DNA of 56,543 bases from Fibrobacterales bacterium Fibro_02. GTDB taxonomy: Bacteria; Fibrobacterota; Fibrobacteria; Fibrobacterales; Fibrobacteraceae. The DNA is taken from contig LVAE01000002.1 of NCBI GenBank assembly GCA_001603905.1, forward strand, positions 1-56,543, read 5' to 3'. The notes under the pieces were generated by a model. The model was not told the DNA's origin, ran no database searches, and saw nothing but the letters and a program-made list of their open reading frames with translations. Shown piece by piece: positions 7,523 to 15,822 of this stretch (positions are counted from its first letter, which is position 1; each line of letters starts with the position of its first letter). The position numbers and the translations under genes are program-made.

Positions 7523-8245
7523 ATGATGACTCAAGAATCTCTTTATATATCCTCCACGAAGGAACTCTGTGTGCCGAAACCTCTTCTTCCGCGTGAAAAG
7601 ATCGAGCGGATGGGGGCTGCTTCCATGAGCAACGAGGAACTTTTGGCGTTGATTCTCGGTAGTGGCTGCCAGGATTGCGATGTTTTCGAGCTTTCGAGGA
7701 ACTTGGCGGACTTTCTTTCGGAAGAGACCGAAATGCCGACGCTCCAGAAGCTGCGTCGGATTCGGGGGCTCGGGCGCGTCAAGGCGACCCAGGTGCTTGC
7801 GTGCCTGGAACTTTCGGGGCGCTATATCTTGAGTGGAAAGGCGATGTTCGTGGGGAGTCCCGAAGATATTGTCGCGCGGCTTTCATTTTTGAAGTACGAG
7901 TCGCAGGAGCGCTTTGTGCTGACGACCCTCGATGCCGCGAACCATGTGATCCGCGTTCACGAGCTGACCAAGGGTTTGGTCAACCGCACGCCGATTCACC
8001 CGCGCGAGGCGTTCGTGAAGGCAATCGAGGACCGTGCCGTGTCGGTGATTTTTGCTCATAATCATCCTTCGGGGGCGACGGAGCCGAGTGACGAGGACAT
8101 TTCCATTACCCGTGTCCTGTGCGCCTCGGGGCGAATTCTGCAGATTCCCGTGCTCGACCATATCATTGTGGGGAAGTGTGGGCATACAAGTATCTGTCGC
8201 CTTTACCCTGAATATTTTGAAAAGACGTTTTCATCTGTAGACTAA
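7523..8245 (+). CDS. radC: RadC-family JAMM/MPN domain protein
   Basis: Protein of 240 aa, normal length for the UPF0758/RadC family. The N-terminal ~100 residues include a helix-hairpin-helix (LRRIRGLGRVKATQVLACLEL). The C-terminal MPN domain has the metal motif HNHPSG..(E)PS..D (H179, H181, D192), so it keeps the residues of an active metalloprotease fold. The biological role of RadC is unsettled; the old link to recombinational repair was questioned. AAAGGAAA precedes tandem ATGs at 7523/7526. A TATAAT at 7494-7499 is a likely -10 box, with a weak -35. Monocistronic: a hairpin follows the stop. Confidence 0.93.
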   Translation: MMTQESLYISSTKELCVPKPLLPREKIERMGAASMSNEELLALILGSGCQDCDVFELSRNLADFLSEETEMPTLQKLRRIRGLGRVKATQVLACLELSGRYILSGKAMFVGSPEDIVARLSFLKYESQERFVLTTLDAANHVIRVHELTKGLVNRTPIHPREAFVKAIEDRAVSVIFAHNHPSGATEPSDEDISITRVLCASGRILQIPVLDHIIVGKCGHTSICRLYPEYFEKTFSSVD

Positions 8246-8270
8246 AAAATGGGCGAAATTTCGCCATTTT
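8246..8270 (+). terminator. Terminator-like palindrome after radC
   Basis: AAAATGGGCGAAATTTCGCCATTTT, almost perfectly self-complementary, immediately after the radC stop. The stem ends in T4. Confidence 0.65.
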
Positions 8271-8346
8271 AGGCACTGTTGTCACGAAAACATTGATTTT
8301 TTGTCTCTTTTTTATCTTACAAAATGTGTTTTTTTCATTAATAAGT

Positions 8347-8394
8347 TATATTTAGGGTAGTTAAATCGGGTTGCCGTTGTTTGGTTGGCTACCC
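8347..8394 (+). promoter_or_regulatory. -10 box and leader hairpin of the OmpA/TSP3 gene
   Basis: TATATTTAG at 8347-8355 fits the TATATTTG-like -10 seen elsewhere in this window; the -35 is weak. The ~50-nt leader can fold with GGGTAG (8355-8360) pairing CTACCC (8389-8394), leaving AAGGAG unpaired just before the ATG. The strong ribosome site suits an abundant outer-membrane protein. Confidence 0.5.
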
Positions 8395-8411
8395 ACTATT
8401 AAGGAGTTACT

Positions 8412-11048
8412 ATGAGAAAAGTAGCTATGGGCTTGGCCCTTGCTTTGGCGGCTTCCGCCTTTGCAGGACATCCCCAGACGATCAACAAGGAAGGCTTCGT
8501 GGGTGTGAATAAGACCCAGTCTGCCCAGTCCCTTGGTCATTCCAAACTGGTATTTACCCTCTTGGGTGACGGAACGTTCGGTAACGACATGTTCCCGAAT
8601 AACGATAATACTGGACTTGCTATTTCTGAAACGGATCTTTACGGTGTTCAGAAGAGCGCTCCGGTTGCGGACTATGTAGGTGGAAGCGCCTATATCGGTT
8701 TCGCTATCGGTATCTGGCACTACTTTGATTTGGGCGTGACGATGCCCGTCTATTATGATCAGTTTAATGCTGAAGGTGTTTATGGCGACGGCACGGGTGG
8801 TGCTGTTGTTCCGAACACCAAGGTTGGCTATGTGGGTAACCTCAAGGTGGACTTGAAGGCTCGTTTCCCGCTGCCCGAAGACCAGATTATGGATGTTGCC
8901 GTGTTTGGCGGTGTCGCTGCCGGAACGGCCAATACCGAAAAGCAGGGTCTCTGGATCCGCGAACCGGAATATGTCAACAAGAAAAACGGCATGGCCTATC
9001 CGTACGGTACCAAGAATACCACCATCAAGGGCGGTCTTGCCGTGTCTATGGACCTGAGCAAGATGGACGGCGGTGACGGTTTCCCGTTCCTGTTGCACTT
9101 GAACGGTGGTTACCGCTACACGACGAACAGCGACTACATGTCGCTCCCGTTCATGAGCGCCGCTGCTGAAGTCTACTTCATGGACTTCCTCTCCTTGTTC
9201 GTGGAATACTACTGGGATATCCAGCTGGACGACTACCAGGGTTGCTTTACCAATCCTCTTGATGGAAGTGAAGAATGTGTCACCAACCGCGACGGCAAGC
9301 TTGACATGAAGCAGCTGACCGGTGCTCTCGTCTTCCACCTGCCGGTGGGTGTCGACCTGCATATGGGTGCTTCTTACTACCTGGGTGGCGACAAGTTTAT
9401 CAGCGCCAGCACTCTTGAAAACGGCGAACGCCCGTGGGGTGTTCAGGTGGAACGAATCCGCGTGAACCCGCAGTACACCGTATATGGCGGCCTTACCTGG
9501 AGCGGCTATCTGCTTGCTCAGGACCGCGATGGCGACGGCGTGACGGATGATGAAGATAAGTGCCCGGACGATGTCGGTCACCGTCTGAACCAGGGTTGCC
9601 CGCTGGGTAATCCCGACGTGGATGAAGACGGCGTTTGCGACCCGTGGGTGGCCGAGAAGGGCTTGCTTGACGAGTTTGCCGATGTTTGCGAAGGTATTGA
9701 CCAGTGCCCGAACGAAGCGGGCGAGGGCGAAGACGGTTGCCCGCTCGACAACCCCGACCCGGATGGCGACGGCGTTTGCGATCCTTGGGTGTCCCAGAAG
9801 GGTATGTTGAAGAAGTTTGCCGGAATTTGCGAAGGCATCGACGAATGCCCGACCAAGGCTGGCTCCTTGGCATTCAACGGTTGCCCGACTAAGCAGCCGG
9901 ACCCGGATGGTGACGGTCTCTGCTCTCCGTGGGTAACTGACGAAGGAGTCATGAACGAATTCGCTGACATCTGTAAGGGTTACGATATGTGCCCGGGTGA
10001 AGCTGGCTCTGTAGCGAACAAGGGTTGCCCGTGGGATGACCCGGATATCGACAACGACGGTCTCTGCGATCCGTGGGTCTCCGAAAAGAACATGGGTTAC
10101 TACTTCGAGAAGGCCGCCGAAGACGAGAACATGGCGAAGGAATGGTTTATCACCAAGACCTGTAAGGGTGTCGATAAGTGCCCGACCGAGTTTGGCCCGG
10201 CCAACAACGAAGGCTGCCCGCTGGGTGATCCGGACACCGACAAGGATGGCTGGTGCGACCCGTGGGTGACCGAAAAGAATATGCTCGATCAGTACGACGG
10301 TATTTGTAAGGGTGTCGACAAGTGCCCGACCGAAGCTGGTGAAGAATTTGCTCAGGGCTGCCCGATGGAAAGCCCCGACCCGGATGGCGACTCCCTCTGC
10401 TCTCCGTGGGTGACCAAGCAGAAGATGCTTGACCAGTTCAAGGAAATTTGCCACGGCTATGACCGTTGCGAACTCGAAGCCGGTCCTGAATGGAACAAGG
10501 GCTGCCCGATTGACGATGATCCGGACCCGGATAAGGACGGCGTCTGCTCTGAATGGGTGTCCACGAAGAGGCTCCAGAAGGAATTCGAAAGCGTTTGTAC
10601 CGGTATTGACCGCTGCCCGGATGAACCGGGTGACGACGGCCATGGCTGCCCGAAGAAGGCTGTCGAAAAGCTCGATGGCGTGACCTTCAAGAGCGGCAAG
10701 GCAACGCTTGAATCGAACGCCAAGAAGATCCTCCAGAATGTGGCCAAGAAGCTCGTGAACGACGACAGCTACAAGGATCTGAAGATTGTGATCCAGGGTC
10801 ACACCGACAACGTGGGTAAGGAAAAGTCCAACCAGAAGCTTTCCGAAAACCGCGCCAAGGAAGTGATGAAGGTGCTCACCAAGGCGGGCGTCAAGAAGGA
10901 TCGCATCAAGGCTATCGGTATGGGTTCCAGCTGCCCGGTGGATGACAACAGCACCGCCGAAGGCCGCGAAATGAACCGCCGTATCGAAATGCACTTCGTA
11001 ACGCCGGATAACGACGGTACGGGCTGCGAAAGCAACTTGGTTCAGTAA
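8412..11048 (+). CDS. OmpA-family outer-membrane protein with thrombospondin type-3-like repeats
   Basis: Protein of 878 aa. Signal peptide MRKVAMGLALALAASAFA. Residues ~20-365 look like a beta-barrel (alternating aromatic strands, MDFLSLFVEYYWDIQ). Residues ~370-755 hold one short DRDGDGVTDDEDKCPD calcium motif and then seven ~48-residue modules of the form PD.D.DG.C.PWV..K.M...F..IC.G.D.CP.E.G.....GCP. The C-terminal ~110 residues are an OmpA peptidoglycan-binding domain (GHTDNVG, LSENRAKEV, GMGSS, NRRIEM). It should tie the outer membrane to the cell wall with a long Ca2+-stiffened, Cys-rich linker. Fibrobacter OmpA-type proteins have been linked to adhesion on cellulose; a role here is inference. 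Strong AAGGAG site; terminator after. Confidence 0.93.
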   Translation: MRKVAMGLALALAASAFAGHPQTINKEGFVGVNKTQSAQSLGHSKLVFTLLGDGTFGNDMFPNNDNTGLAISETDLYGVQKSAPVADYVGGSAYIGFAIGIWHYFDLGVTMPVYYDQFNAEGVYGDGTGGAVVPNTKVGYVGNLKVDLKARFPLPEDQIMDVAVFGGVAAGTANTEKQGLWIREPEYVNKKNGMAYPYGTKNTTIKGGLAVSMDLSKMDGGDGFPFLLHLNGGYRYTTNSDYMSLPFMSAAAEVYFMDFLSLFVEYYWDIQLDDYQGCFTNPLDGSEECVTNRDGKLDMKQLTGALVFHLPVGVDLHMGASYYLGGDKFISASTLENGERPWGVQVERIRVNPQYTVYGGLTWSGYLLAQDRDGDGVTDDEDKCPDDVGHRLNQGCPLGNPDVDEDGVCDPWVAEKGLLDEFADVCEGIDQCPNEAGEGEDGCPLDNPDPDGDGVCDPWVSQKGMLKKFAGICEGIDECPTKAGSLAFNGCPTKQPDPDGDGLCSPWVTDEGVMNEFADICKGYDMCPGEAGSVANKGCPWDDPDIDNDGLCDPWVSEKNMGYYFEKAAEDENMAKEWFITKTCKGVDKCPTEFGPANNEGCPLGDPDTDKDGWCDPWVTEKNMLDQYDGICKGVDKCPTEAGEEFAQGCPMESPDPDGDSLCSPWVTKQKMLDQFKEICHGYDRCELEAGPEWNKGCPIDDDPDPDKDGVCSEWVSTKRLQKEFESVCTGIDRCPDEPGDDGHGCPKKAVEKLDGVTFKSGKATLESNAKKILQNVAKKLVNDDSYKDLKIVIQGHTDNVGKEKSNQKLSENRAKEVMKVLTKAGVKKDRIKAIGMGSSCPVDDNSTAEGREMNRRIEMHFVTPDNDGTGCESNLVQ
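9604..10652 (+). repeat. Seven tandem ~48-aa calcium-binding modules (coding repeat)
   Basis: Seven consecutive modules inside the OmpA-family gene, each beginning with an Asp-rich loop (PDPDGDG), then CDPWV or CSPWV, a short helix, a second Cys, GxDxCP and closing GCP. The fourth is longer by ~15 residues (GYYFEKAAEDENMAKEWF). Every module carries about four Cys. Confidence 0.85.
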
Positions 11049-11067
11049 TCTTCGCTAACCTTTGAAT

Positions 11068-11098
11068 AAAGTCCCCGGCGTACTGCTGGGGACTTTTT
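11068..11098 (+). terminator. Intrinsic terminator after the OmpA/TSP3 gene
   Basis: AAAGTCCCC, 12-nt loop, GGGGACTTTTT. Nine-pair stem and a T tract. Confidence 0.9.
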
Positions 11099-11131
11099 CT
11101 AATTTAAAGACTGACACAGGTGAATGTAACT

Positions 11132-11389
11132 ATGACTAAACTCGACGAAATTCTTCAATCCCTTAATGCATCGAACCATGACCTCGTGGAGATGCTTCCT
11201 GTAAACCTGAACCATAAGATGGTGCAGAAGGCTCGCCTCGGCAAGAAGCCTGTCCCGAAACATACGCAGGATCTGATTCTGCAGGCGCTGAACAAGTACC
11301 TGGTGCAGAATGCCGTTACCGAAGACAAGAAGGTGAAACAGTACAAGCGCGTGGAAATATTCCCGCAAGACGATACTATTTCGGATTAA
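11132..11389 (+). CDS. Small hypothetical protein, possibly nucleic-acid-binding
   Basis: Protein of 85 aa from the ATG at 11132 (AGG at 11118-11120); a GTG four codons earlier overlaps that site. Sequence MTKLDEILQSLNASNHDLVEMLPVNLNHKMVQKARLGKKPVPKHT... is helical and basic in the middle, with a helix-turn-helix-like rhythm (HDLVEML...HKMVQKARLG), then Lys-rich KKVKQYKRVEIF. No family recognised. It sits between the OmpA terminator and thyA; the thyA promoter lies just after it. Confidence 0.65.
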   Translation: MTKLDEILQSLNASNHDLVEMLPVNLNHKMVQKARLGKKPVPKHTQDLILQALNKYLVQNAVTEDKKVKQYKRVEIFPQDDTISD

Positions 11390-11407
11390 TTTTTATAAAT
11401 TGAAAGT

Positions 11408-12220
11408 ATGCAACAGTATTTAGACCTGCTCAAAGATATTATGGAAAATGGGGTGGATCGCTCCGACCGTACCGGTACGGGAACGCGCTCCGTTTTTGGA
11501 CGCCAGTGCCGTTATGACCTCTCCAAGGGTTTCCCTTGCCTGACGACAAAGAAGCTTCATCTTCGCTCGATTATCCATGAACTATTGTGGTTCCTCAAGG
11601 GTGATACGAATATCAAGTATCTGCACGACAACAAGGTGACCATCTGGGACGAATGGGCCGACGAAAATGGCGACCTGGGGCCGGTTTATGGTCATCAGTG
11701 GCGCAGCTGGCCGACTCCCGATGGTGGACATATCGACCAGATCAAGAATTTGGTGAATAGCCTCAAGAATAACCCCGATTCTCGCCGTCACCTGGTTTGC
11801 GCCTGGAATGTGGCCGAAGTTGACAAGATGGCTCTGCCACCTTGCCACTGCCTGTTCCAGTTCTACGTGGGCGGTGTAGGGGCTTCGGGTAAGCGCAAGC
11901 TCAGCTGCCAGCTGTACCAGCGTAGTGCCGATACTTTCCTCGGTGTGCCATTCAATATCGCTTCTTATGCCCTCCTCACTTTGATGCTCTGCCAGGTTTG
12001 TGACTACGAACCGGGCGAGTTCGTCCATACGTTAGGTGATACCCATATTTATTCGAACCATTTTGACCAGGTGAAGGAACAGCTTTCGCGTACGCCGCGC
12101 AAGTTGCCGACCATGAAGCTGAATCCTGAAATCAAGGACCTCTTCGAATTTAAGTTCGAGGACTTTGAACTCGTGGATTATGACCCGTGGCCGACAATCA
12201 AGGCGCCTATTGCCGTATAA
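11408..12220 (+). CDS. thyA: Thymidylate synthase
   Basis: Protein of 270 aa, close to the 264 aa of classical ThyA. Converts dUMP to dTMP with methylene-tetrahydrofolate. Visible motifs: RTGTGTRS near residue 21 (phosphate-binding Arg), catalytic Cys146 in [32 protein letters not shown], and HIYSNHFDQ. Oxidised dihydrofolate is recycled by the folA product encoded just downstream, so the two form a functional pair. TATAAA lies only 8 nt upstream of the ATG and no ribosome site is visible, so the mRNA may be leaderless. Confidence 0.98.
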   Translation: MQQYLDLLKDIMENGVDRSDRTGTGTRSVFGRQCRYDLSKGFPCLTTKKLHLRSIIHELLWFLKGDTNIKYLHDNKVTIWDEWADENGDLGPVYGHQWRSWPTPDGGHIDQIKNLVNSLKNNPDSRRHLVCAWNVAEVDKMALPPCHCLFQFYVGGVGASGKRKLSCQLYQRSADTFLGVPFNIASYALLTLMLCQVCDYEPGEFVHTLGDTHIYSNHFDQVKEQLSRTPRKLPTMKLNPEIKDLFEFKFEDFELVDYDPWPTIKAPIAV

Positions 12221-12226
12221 CAAGCA

Positions 12227-12272
12227 GTGTCATCCTGAGCGGAGGCGCATAGCGCCGAAGTCGAAGGATCTT
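12227..12272. repeat. Intergenic GTCATCCTGAGCG-type repeat
   Basis: GTGTCATCCTGAGCGG, a small hairpin GGCGC-ATA-GCGCC, then GAAGTCGAAGGATCTT. Fills most of the gap between thyA and folA. The same opening occurs at 27251 and a degenerate one at 7415. Dispersed repeats starting this way occur in many bacterial genomes. Confidence 0.75.
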
Positions 12273-12286
12273 TAGGATTGTTTAAT

Positions 12287-12772
12287 ATGCTTATTTCCGC
12301 TATAGTCGCAATTTCACAGAATAACGTCATCGGGCGCGACGGACACTTGCCGTGGCACTTGTCCGCTGATCTCAAGCGTTTCAAGGCTATTACCACGGGG
12401 CATTCGATTGTGCTCGGCCGCAAGAATTACGACGATATCGGACGCCCGCTTCCGAACCGCACCAACTACGTGCTTACGCGGAATCCGGCGTTCGAGGCTC
12501 CGGGTTGTGTCGTGTGCAGCAATCTTTCGCAGGCGATTGAATCTGCTCGCGCCGCCCACGAGACGGAATGCTTTATCATTGGCGGCGCGGCGGTCTACCG
12601 CGAGGCGATGCCTCTGGTGCAGAAACTTTACGTGACGCGTGTCCTCGCCGATGTAGAAGGCGATGTGCTTTTCCCTGAATGGGGCGATGGCTGGCACAAG
12701 GTGAGCGAAGAAAAATTTGACGCCGACGAAAAGAACGACTACCCGACGATTTTCGAGGTATGGGAGCGCTAA
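12287..12772 (+). CDS. folA: Dihydrofolate reductase
   Basis: Protein of 161 aa. Reduces dihydrofolate to tetrahydrofolate with NADPH. N-terminus MLISAIVAISQNNVIGRDGHLPWHLSADLKRFK has the substrate-binding Asp of DLK; GRKNYDDIGRPLPNR and FIIGGAAVYREAMP are the two NADPH loops. The ATG at 12287 has AGGA about 10 nt upstream; a TTG three codons earlier is less likely. Pairs with thyA. Confidence 0.97.
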   Translation: MLISAIVAISQNNVIGRDGHLPWHLSADLKRFKAITTGHSIVLGRKNYDDIGRPLPNRTNYVLTRNPAFEAPGCVVCSNLSQAIESARAAHETECFIIGGAAVYREAMPLVQKLYVTRVLADVEGDVLFPEWGDGWHKVSEEKFDADEKNDYPTIFEVWER

Positions 12773-12786
12773 GAGAGGTAACTCTT

Positions 12787-14508
12787 GTGCCGATGACCAT
12801 CAATACAAAAAAACTGTTTATGGCAGGTGCCGTGGCGATTTTTGTCGTGGCTCTGTTCCAGATTTTTTTTGAGATTGTTGTCAAACAGGGGGCCGCTAGC
12901 GAAACATATTCTCCGCAACACGACTGGGTTGTTTCTTATAAAAGCGGGGGCTTTACCTATAACGGTTCGTCCGCCGTGCAGAAAAACAATGTTGTTTTGC
13001 AACGCGGTGATAGTATTTTGGTTCAGAACGAATTGCCGGCCGGTCATCCTCTTGTGGTTCGCTTTCTTGCCTACCATAAGCTGATTGAAATTTACCAAGA
13101 CGACATAATGCTGTATTCGTACGGGAAAAGCAACTTTGAAAAAGGGACGCTGGTCGGAAGCGGATACCATTATTTTTATCCGATGGTTTGCGATACCAAC
13201 TGTGCCGTTCGCTTTGTTTTTGTAGAAAGTGAAAACGACATGCCTCTTTATGCGCCGAAATTTGAACTCCTTACTCCCTGGGAGGCGAACAGCGACTTTA
13301 ACGCTACCCGTTTTTCTTCGCTTGTATTCGGCCTGTTCCTTGTTGTATTCGGAGTCCTGTCGGTCATTATCGGGGCCTGCGCCTCTATCTACGGGGCGTC
13401 TTATTTCAGGTTGCTGATGATAGGCCTACTATCTTTTTCGCTTGGCCTGTGGACCTTGTGTTATACGAAACTGGTGCAGATTTTTTCGATGAACCTGGCG
13501 TTCAACACGTCGCTTGAATATGTCTCGCTCCTGTTTTCCGCGATTCCCTTCAGCTTTTTGCTTGTTCGGATGCGTAAAGGAAAAATCCTGCGCTGGAAGT
13601 GGTATGTACTGATAGGAATCAATGCGATTGGCATTCTTGTTTTCGTTGCTTTGTCAACCCTTCACTTTATGGATATTGTCCATTTTTCAAGAACCCTTTG
13701 GGTATACCATGTGTATGTGGGGATTGGCGTTGTAGCGCTTCTTGTATGTGGCGCAATTTACAATAGGCGCATGGACTTGTCTGGAAAAATACTCGCTGTG
13801 GGGTGCTTTGTATTTGTCGGTTTTGCCATGCTGGAACTTGTACGGTACAAGATTAATCAAACGGAAATGTTTGGACATATTCTCAGTGATAATTCGCTTT
13901 TGCCGATGGGAACGTTCTTCTTCGTATTGTTGCTGATGGTCAGTTTCGTTGCTCATTTGTCTCGCCTGCAGTCTCACAAGGCCGAACGTGATTTGTTGGC
14001 GAATATCGCGTATCTGGATTCCCTGACGGGACTTTTCAATCGGGCCAAGTGTAAGCAGATTTTCGAGGTGCTCGACAGGGGGAACAGCGACTATGCTATC
14101 GTGAGCATTGACTTGAACGGCTTGAAATATGTAAACGACAATTACGGGCACGGTATGGGAGATGCCCTAATCAAGGCCTTTGCGCAGGCGCTCAAGGAAG
14201 CCTTTGATGGAATCGGGACCGCCATTCGACTGGGCGGTGACGAATTTATAATGGTTGTCCGTAGCGAACACCTTGCCGAAATGGACCTGGCCCTTGCCAA
14301 GATGGCGGAACTCCAGAAAAAGCGCGGGGCTGAGTTGCCTATTCCCCTAGAAGCGGCCTATGGAATTGCATTCAGACATGAACTGGCGGATAAGTATTCT
14401 GCGGATCAGCGGAACGGACGGTTTGAGTCTGAGTATGTGTATGATCTGGCGGACGAACGTATGTACGCCATGAAATCGGAGATGAAGTCGAACTTGGTGC
14501 GAAAGTAG
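12787..14508 (+). CDS. Membrane diguanylate cyclase (7TM-type sensor + GGDEF)
   Basis: Protein of 573 aa. One N-terminal membrane helix, an extracytoplasmic domain of ~150 residues (two Cys in VCDTNCAV), then about seven membrane helices (residues ~175-400), an arrangement like 7TMR-DISM sensors. The C-terminal GGDEF domain (LDSLTGLFNRAKC, SIDLNGLKYVNDNYGH) has an intact GGDEF at 483-487 and so should make c-di-GMP. No RxxD inhibitory site is obvious before the motif. I chose the GTG at 12787 because GAGAGG lies 7 nt upstream; an ATG follows at 12793. First gene of a long plus-strand run; the next gene starts 3 nt after its stop. Confidence 0.92.
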   Translation: MPMTINTKKLFMAGAVAIFVVALFQIFFEIVVKQGAASETYSPQHDWVVSYKSGGFTYNGSSAVQKNNVVLQRGDSILVQNELPAGHPLVVRFLAYHKLIEIYQDDIMLYSYGKSNFEKGTLVGSGYHYFYPMVCDTNCAVRFVFVESENDMPLYAPKFELLTPWEANSDFNATRFSSLVFGLFLVVFGVLSVIIGACASIYGASYFRLLMIGLLSFSLGLWTLCYTKLVQIFSMNLAFNTSLEYVSLLFSAIPFSFLLVRMRKGKILRWKWYVLIGINAIGILVFVALSTLHFMDIVHFSRTLWVYHVYVGIGVVALLVCGAIYNRRMDLSGKILAVGCFVFVGFAMLELVRYKINQTEMFGHILSDNSLLPMGTFFFVLLLMVSFVAHLSRLQSHKAERDLLANIAYLDSLTGLFNRAKCKQIFEVLDRGNSDYAIVSIDLNGLKYVNDNYGHGMGDALIKAFAQALKEAFDGIGTAIRLGGDEFIMVVRSEHLAEMDLALAKMAELQKKRGAELPIPLEAAYGIAFRHELADKYSADQRNGRFESEYVYDLADERMYAMKSEMKSNLVRK

Positions 14509-14511
14509 AAT

Positions 14512-15822
14512 ATGCTTGACCTTTATGTATTTTACCGTTTGGCGGCTGCGATTGGCATTGGCCTGATTATTGGCCTGCAACGCGAGCACACGTATCTGGA
14601 CCCGTCGTCAAGACATCCGGCGGGGGTTCGCACGTTTACGCTGGTGTCGCTTGCGGGAGCCATGGCGGCCCTGCTTTCTGACCAGATGGGCGGTGTCGCT
14701 CCGTTCATTACAGGAATCGTTGTGATTGGAATGCTTTTGATGGCAAGCCATGTGTCTTTTGCGATTGGTCGACGCCGACAGGAGCCTGTCGCGGAAGGCG
14801 CTCCGGTGACTGGAGATGGCATTACGACAAGCGTGGCCCTTGTGATTGTCTATTTGCTTGGAGGCATTTGCTGGTACGGTCGCCTGCTGGAATCTTGCGT
14901 AATCGTGGTGGTGATGCTCTGGGTGCTTTCGGCGAAGGAACAGTTGCATACCTTTGCGCAAAAGCTTTCCAAGGAAGACATCTTGGCGACAGTCAAGTTC
15001 GCGGTGATATCGGCGTTGATTTTGCCGTTCCTGCCGAATCAGGCTTACGGCCCGCATGGCCTTGAAGTGCTGAATCCGCACACCATCTGGCTGTTCGTGG
15101 TGTTCATATCGGGCATCGGTTTTGTGGGCTACGTTCTCATTAAGCTGGTGGGCCCGGGCAAGGGAATCTGGCTTACTGGCTTGCTGGGAGGCCTTGCTAG
15201 CAGTACGGCGCTGACTCTCAATTTGGCGGGACGCAGCCGCGAAAACGAGGATTACGCTTCGGACTTTACGCTCGGCATCGTCCTTAGCTGGGCGGTGATG
15301 TATGTGCGACTTTACCTGATTTGCATATTCCTGAGTACGGCGCTTGCGAAGCCGCTGATGATGCCGCTCCTGTTGCCGGTGGTGCCTGCGCTTGCCTATG
15401 TGCTTTACCTCAAGATCAAGGAATACAGGGACCATAAGCAGAAGACTTCTGATTTTTCGAACCCGTTCAAGTTGCTGCCTGCGATTAAGTTCGGCATCGT
15501 CTTTACCTGCGTGATGTTCGTGGCGAATGCGGCCCGCGTTTATTTGGGCTCGGGTGCCTTGCTGGCATGTAGTTTTTTGGGCGGTGCCGCCGAGATGGAC
15601 GCAGTGGCGTTCTCCGTGATCGATATGAATCTGAAATCGGGGCTGGGAGTGAAGGAACTTGTGCTTGCCCTGTTGTTTGCTAGCCTTGCCAATACGATTA
15701 CCAAGGGCGTCATGGTTTGCGTGCTAGGAGCTAAGTCGATGCGTCGGCCGATTATTCCGGCCGTCGTGCTGATTTGTGCGGTAACGGGTGGCCTGATTGC
15801 GTATTATATGACTTGTGTATGA
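14512..15822 (+). CDS. DUF4010 / MgtC-SapB-like membrane protein
   Basis: Protein of 436 aa with about twelve hydrophobic segments. The N-terminus (AAAIGIGLIIGLQREHTYLD...AGVRTFTLVSLAGAMAALL) matches the MgtC/SapB-type fold; the C-terminal half (FLGGAAEMDAVAFSVI, ASLANTITKGVMV) is the DUF4010 part. Function in this family is not established; transport is a guess. It begins 3 nt after the cyclase and overlaps the phosphatase start as ATGA, so the three genes are probably co-translated. Confidence 0.88.
   Translation: MLDLYVFYRLAAAIGIGLIIGLQREHTYLDPSSRHPAGVRTFTLVSLAGAMAALLSDQMGGVAPFITGIVVIGMLLMASHVSFAIGRRRQEPVAEGAPVTGDGITTSVALVIVYLLGGICWYGRLLESCVIVVVMLWVLSAKEQLHTFAQKLSKEDILATVKFAVISALILPFLPNQAYGPHGLEVLNPHTIWLFVVFISGIGFVGYVLIKLVGPGKGIWLTGLLGGLASSTALTLNLAGRSRENEDYASDFTLGIVLSWAVMYVRLYLICIFLSTALAKPLMMPLLLPVVPALAYVLYLKIKEYRDHKQKTSDFSNPFKLLPAIKFGIVFTCVMFVANAARVYLGSGALLACSFLGGAAEMDAVAFSVIDMNLKSGLGVKELVLALLFASLANTITKGVMVCVLGAKSMRRPIIPAVVLICAVTGGLIAYYMTCV

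Noticed and set aside
8361..10994. 877-codon open frame on the minus strand opposite the OmpA/TSP3 gene
   Set aside because: The sense frame has a signal peptide, TSP3 modules and an OmpA domain. The antisense frame is a by-product of strong codon bias in a repetitive gene.
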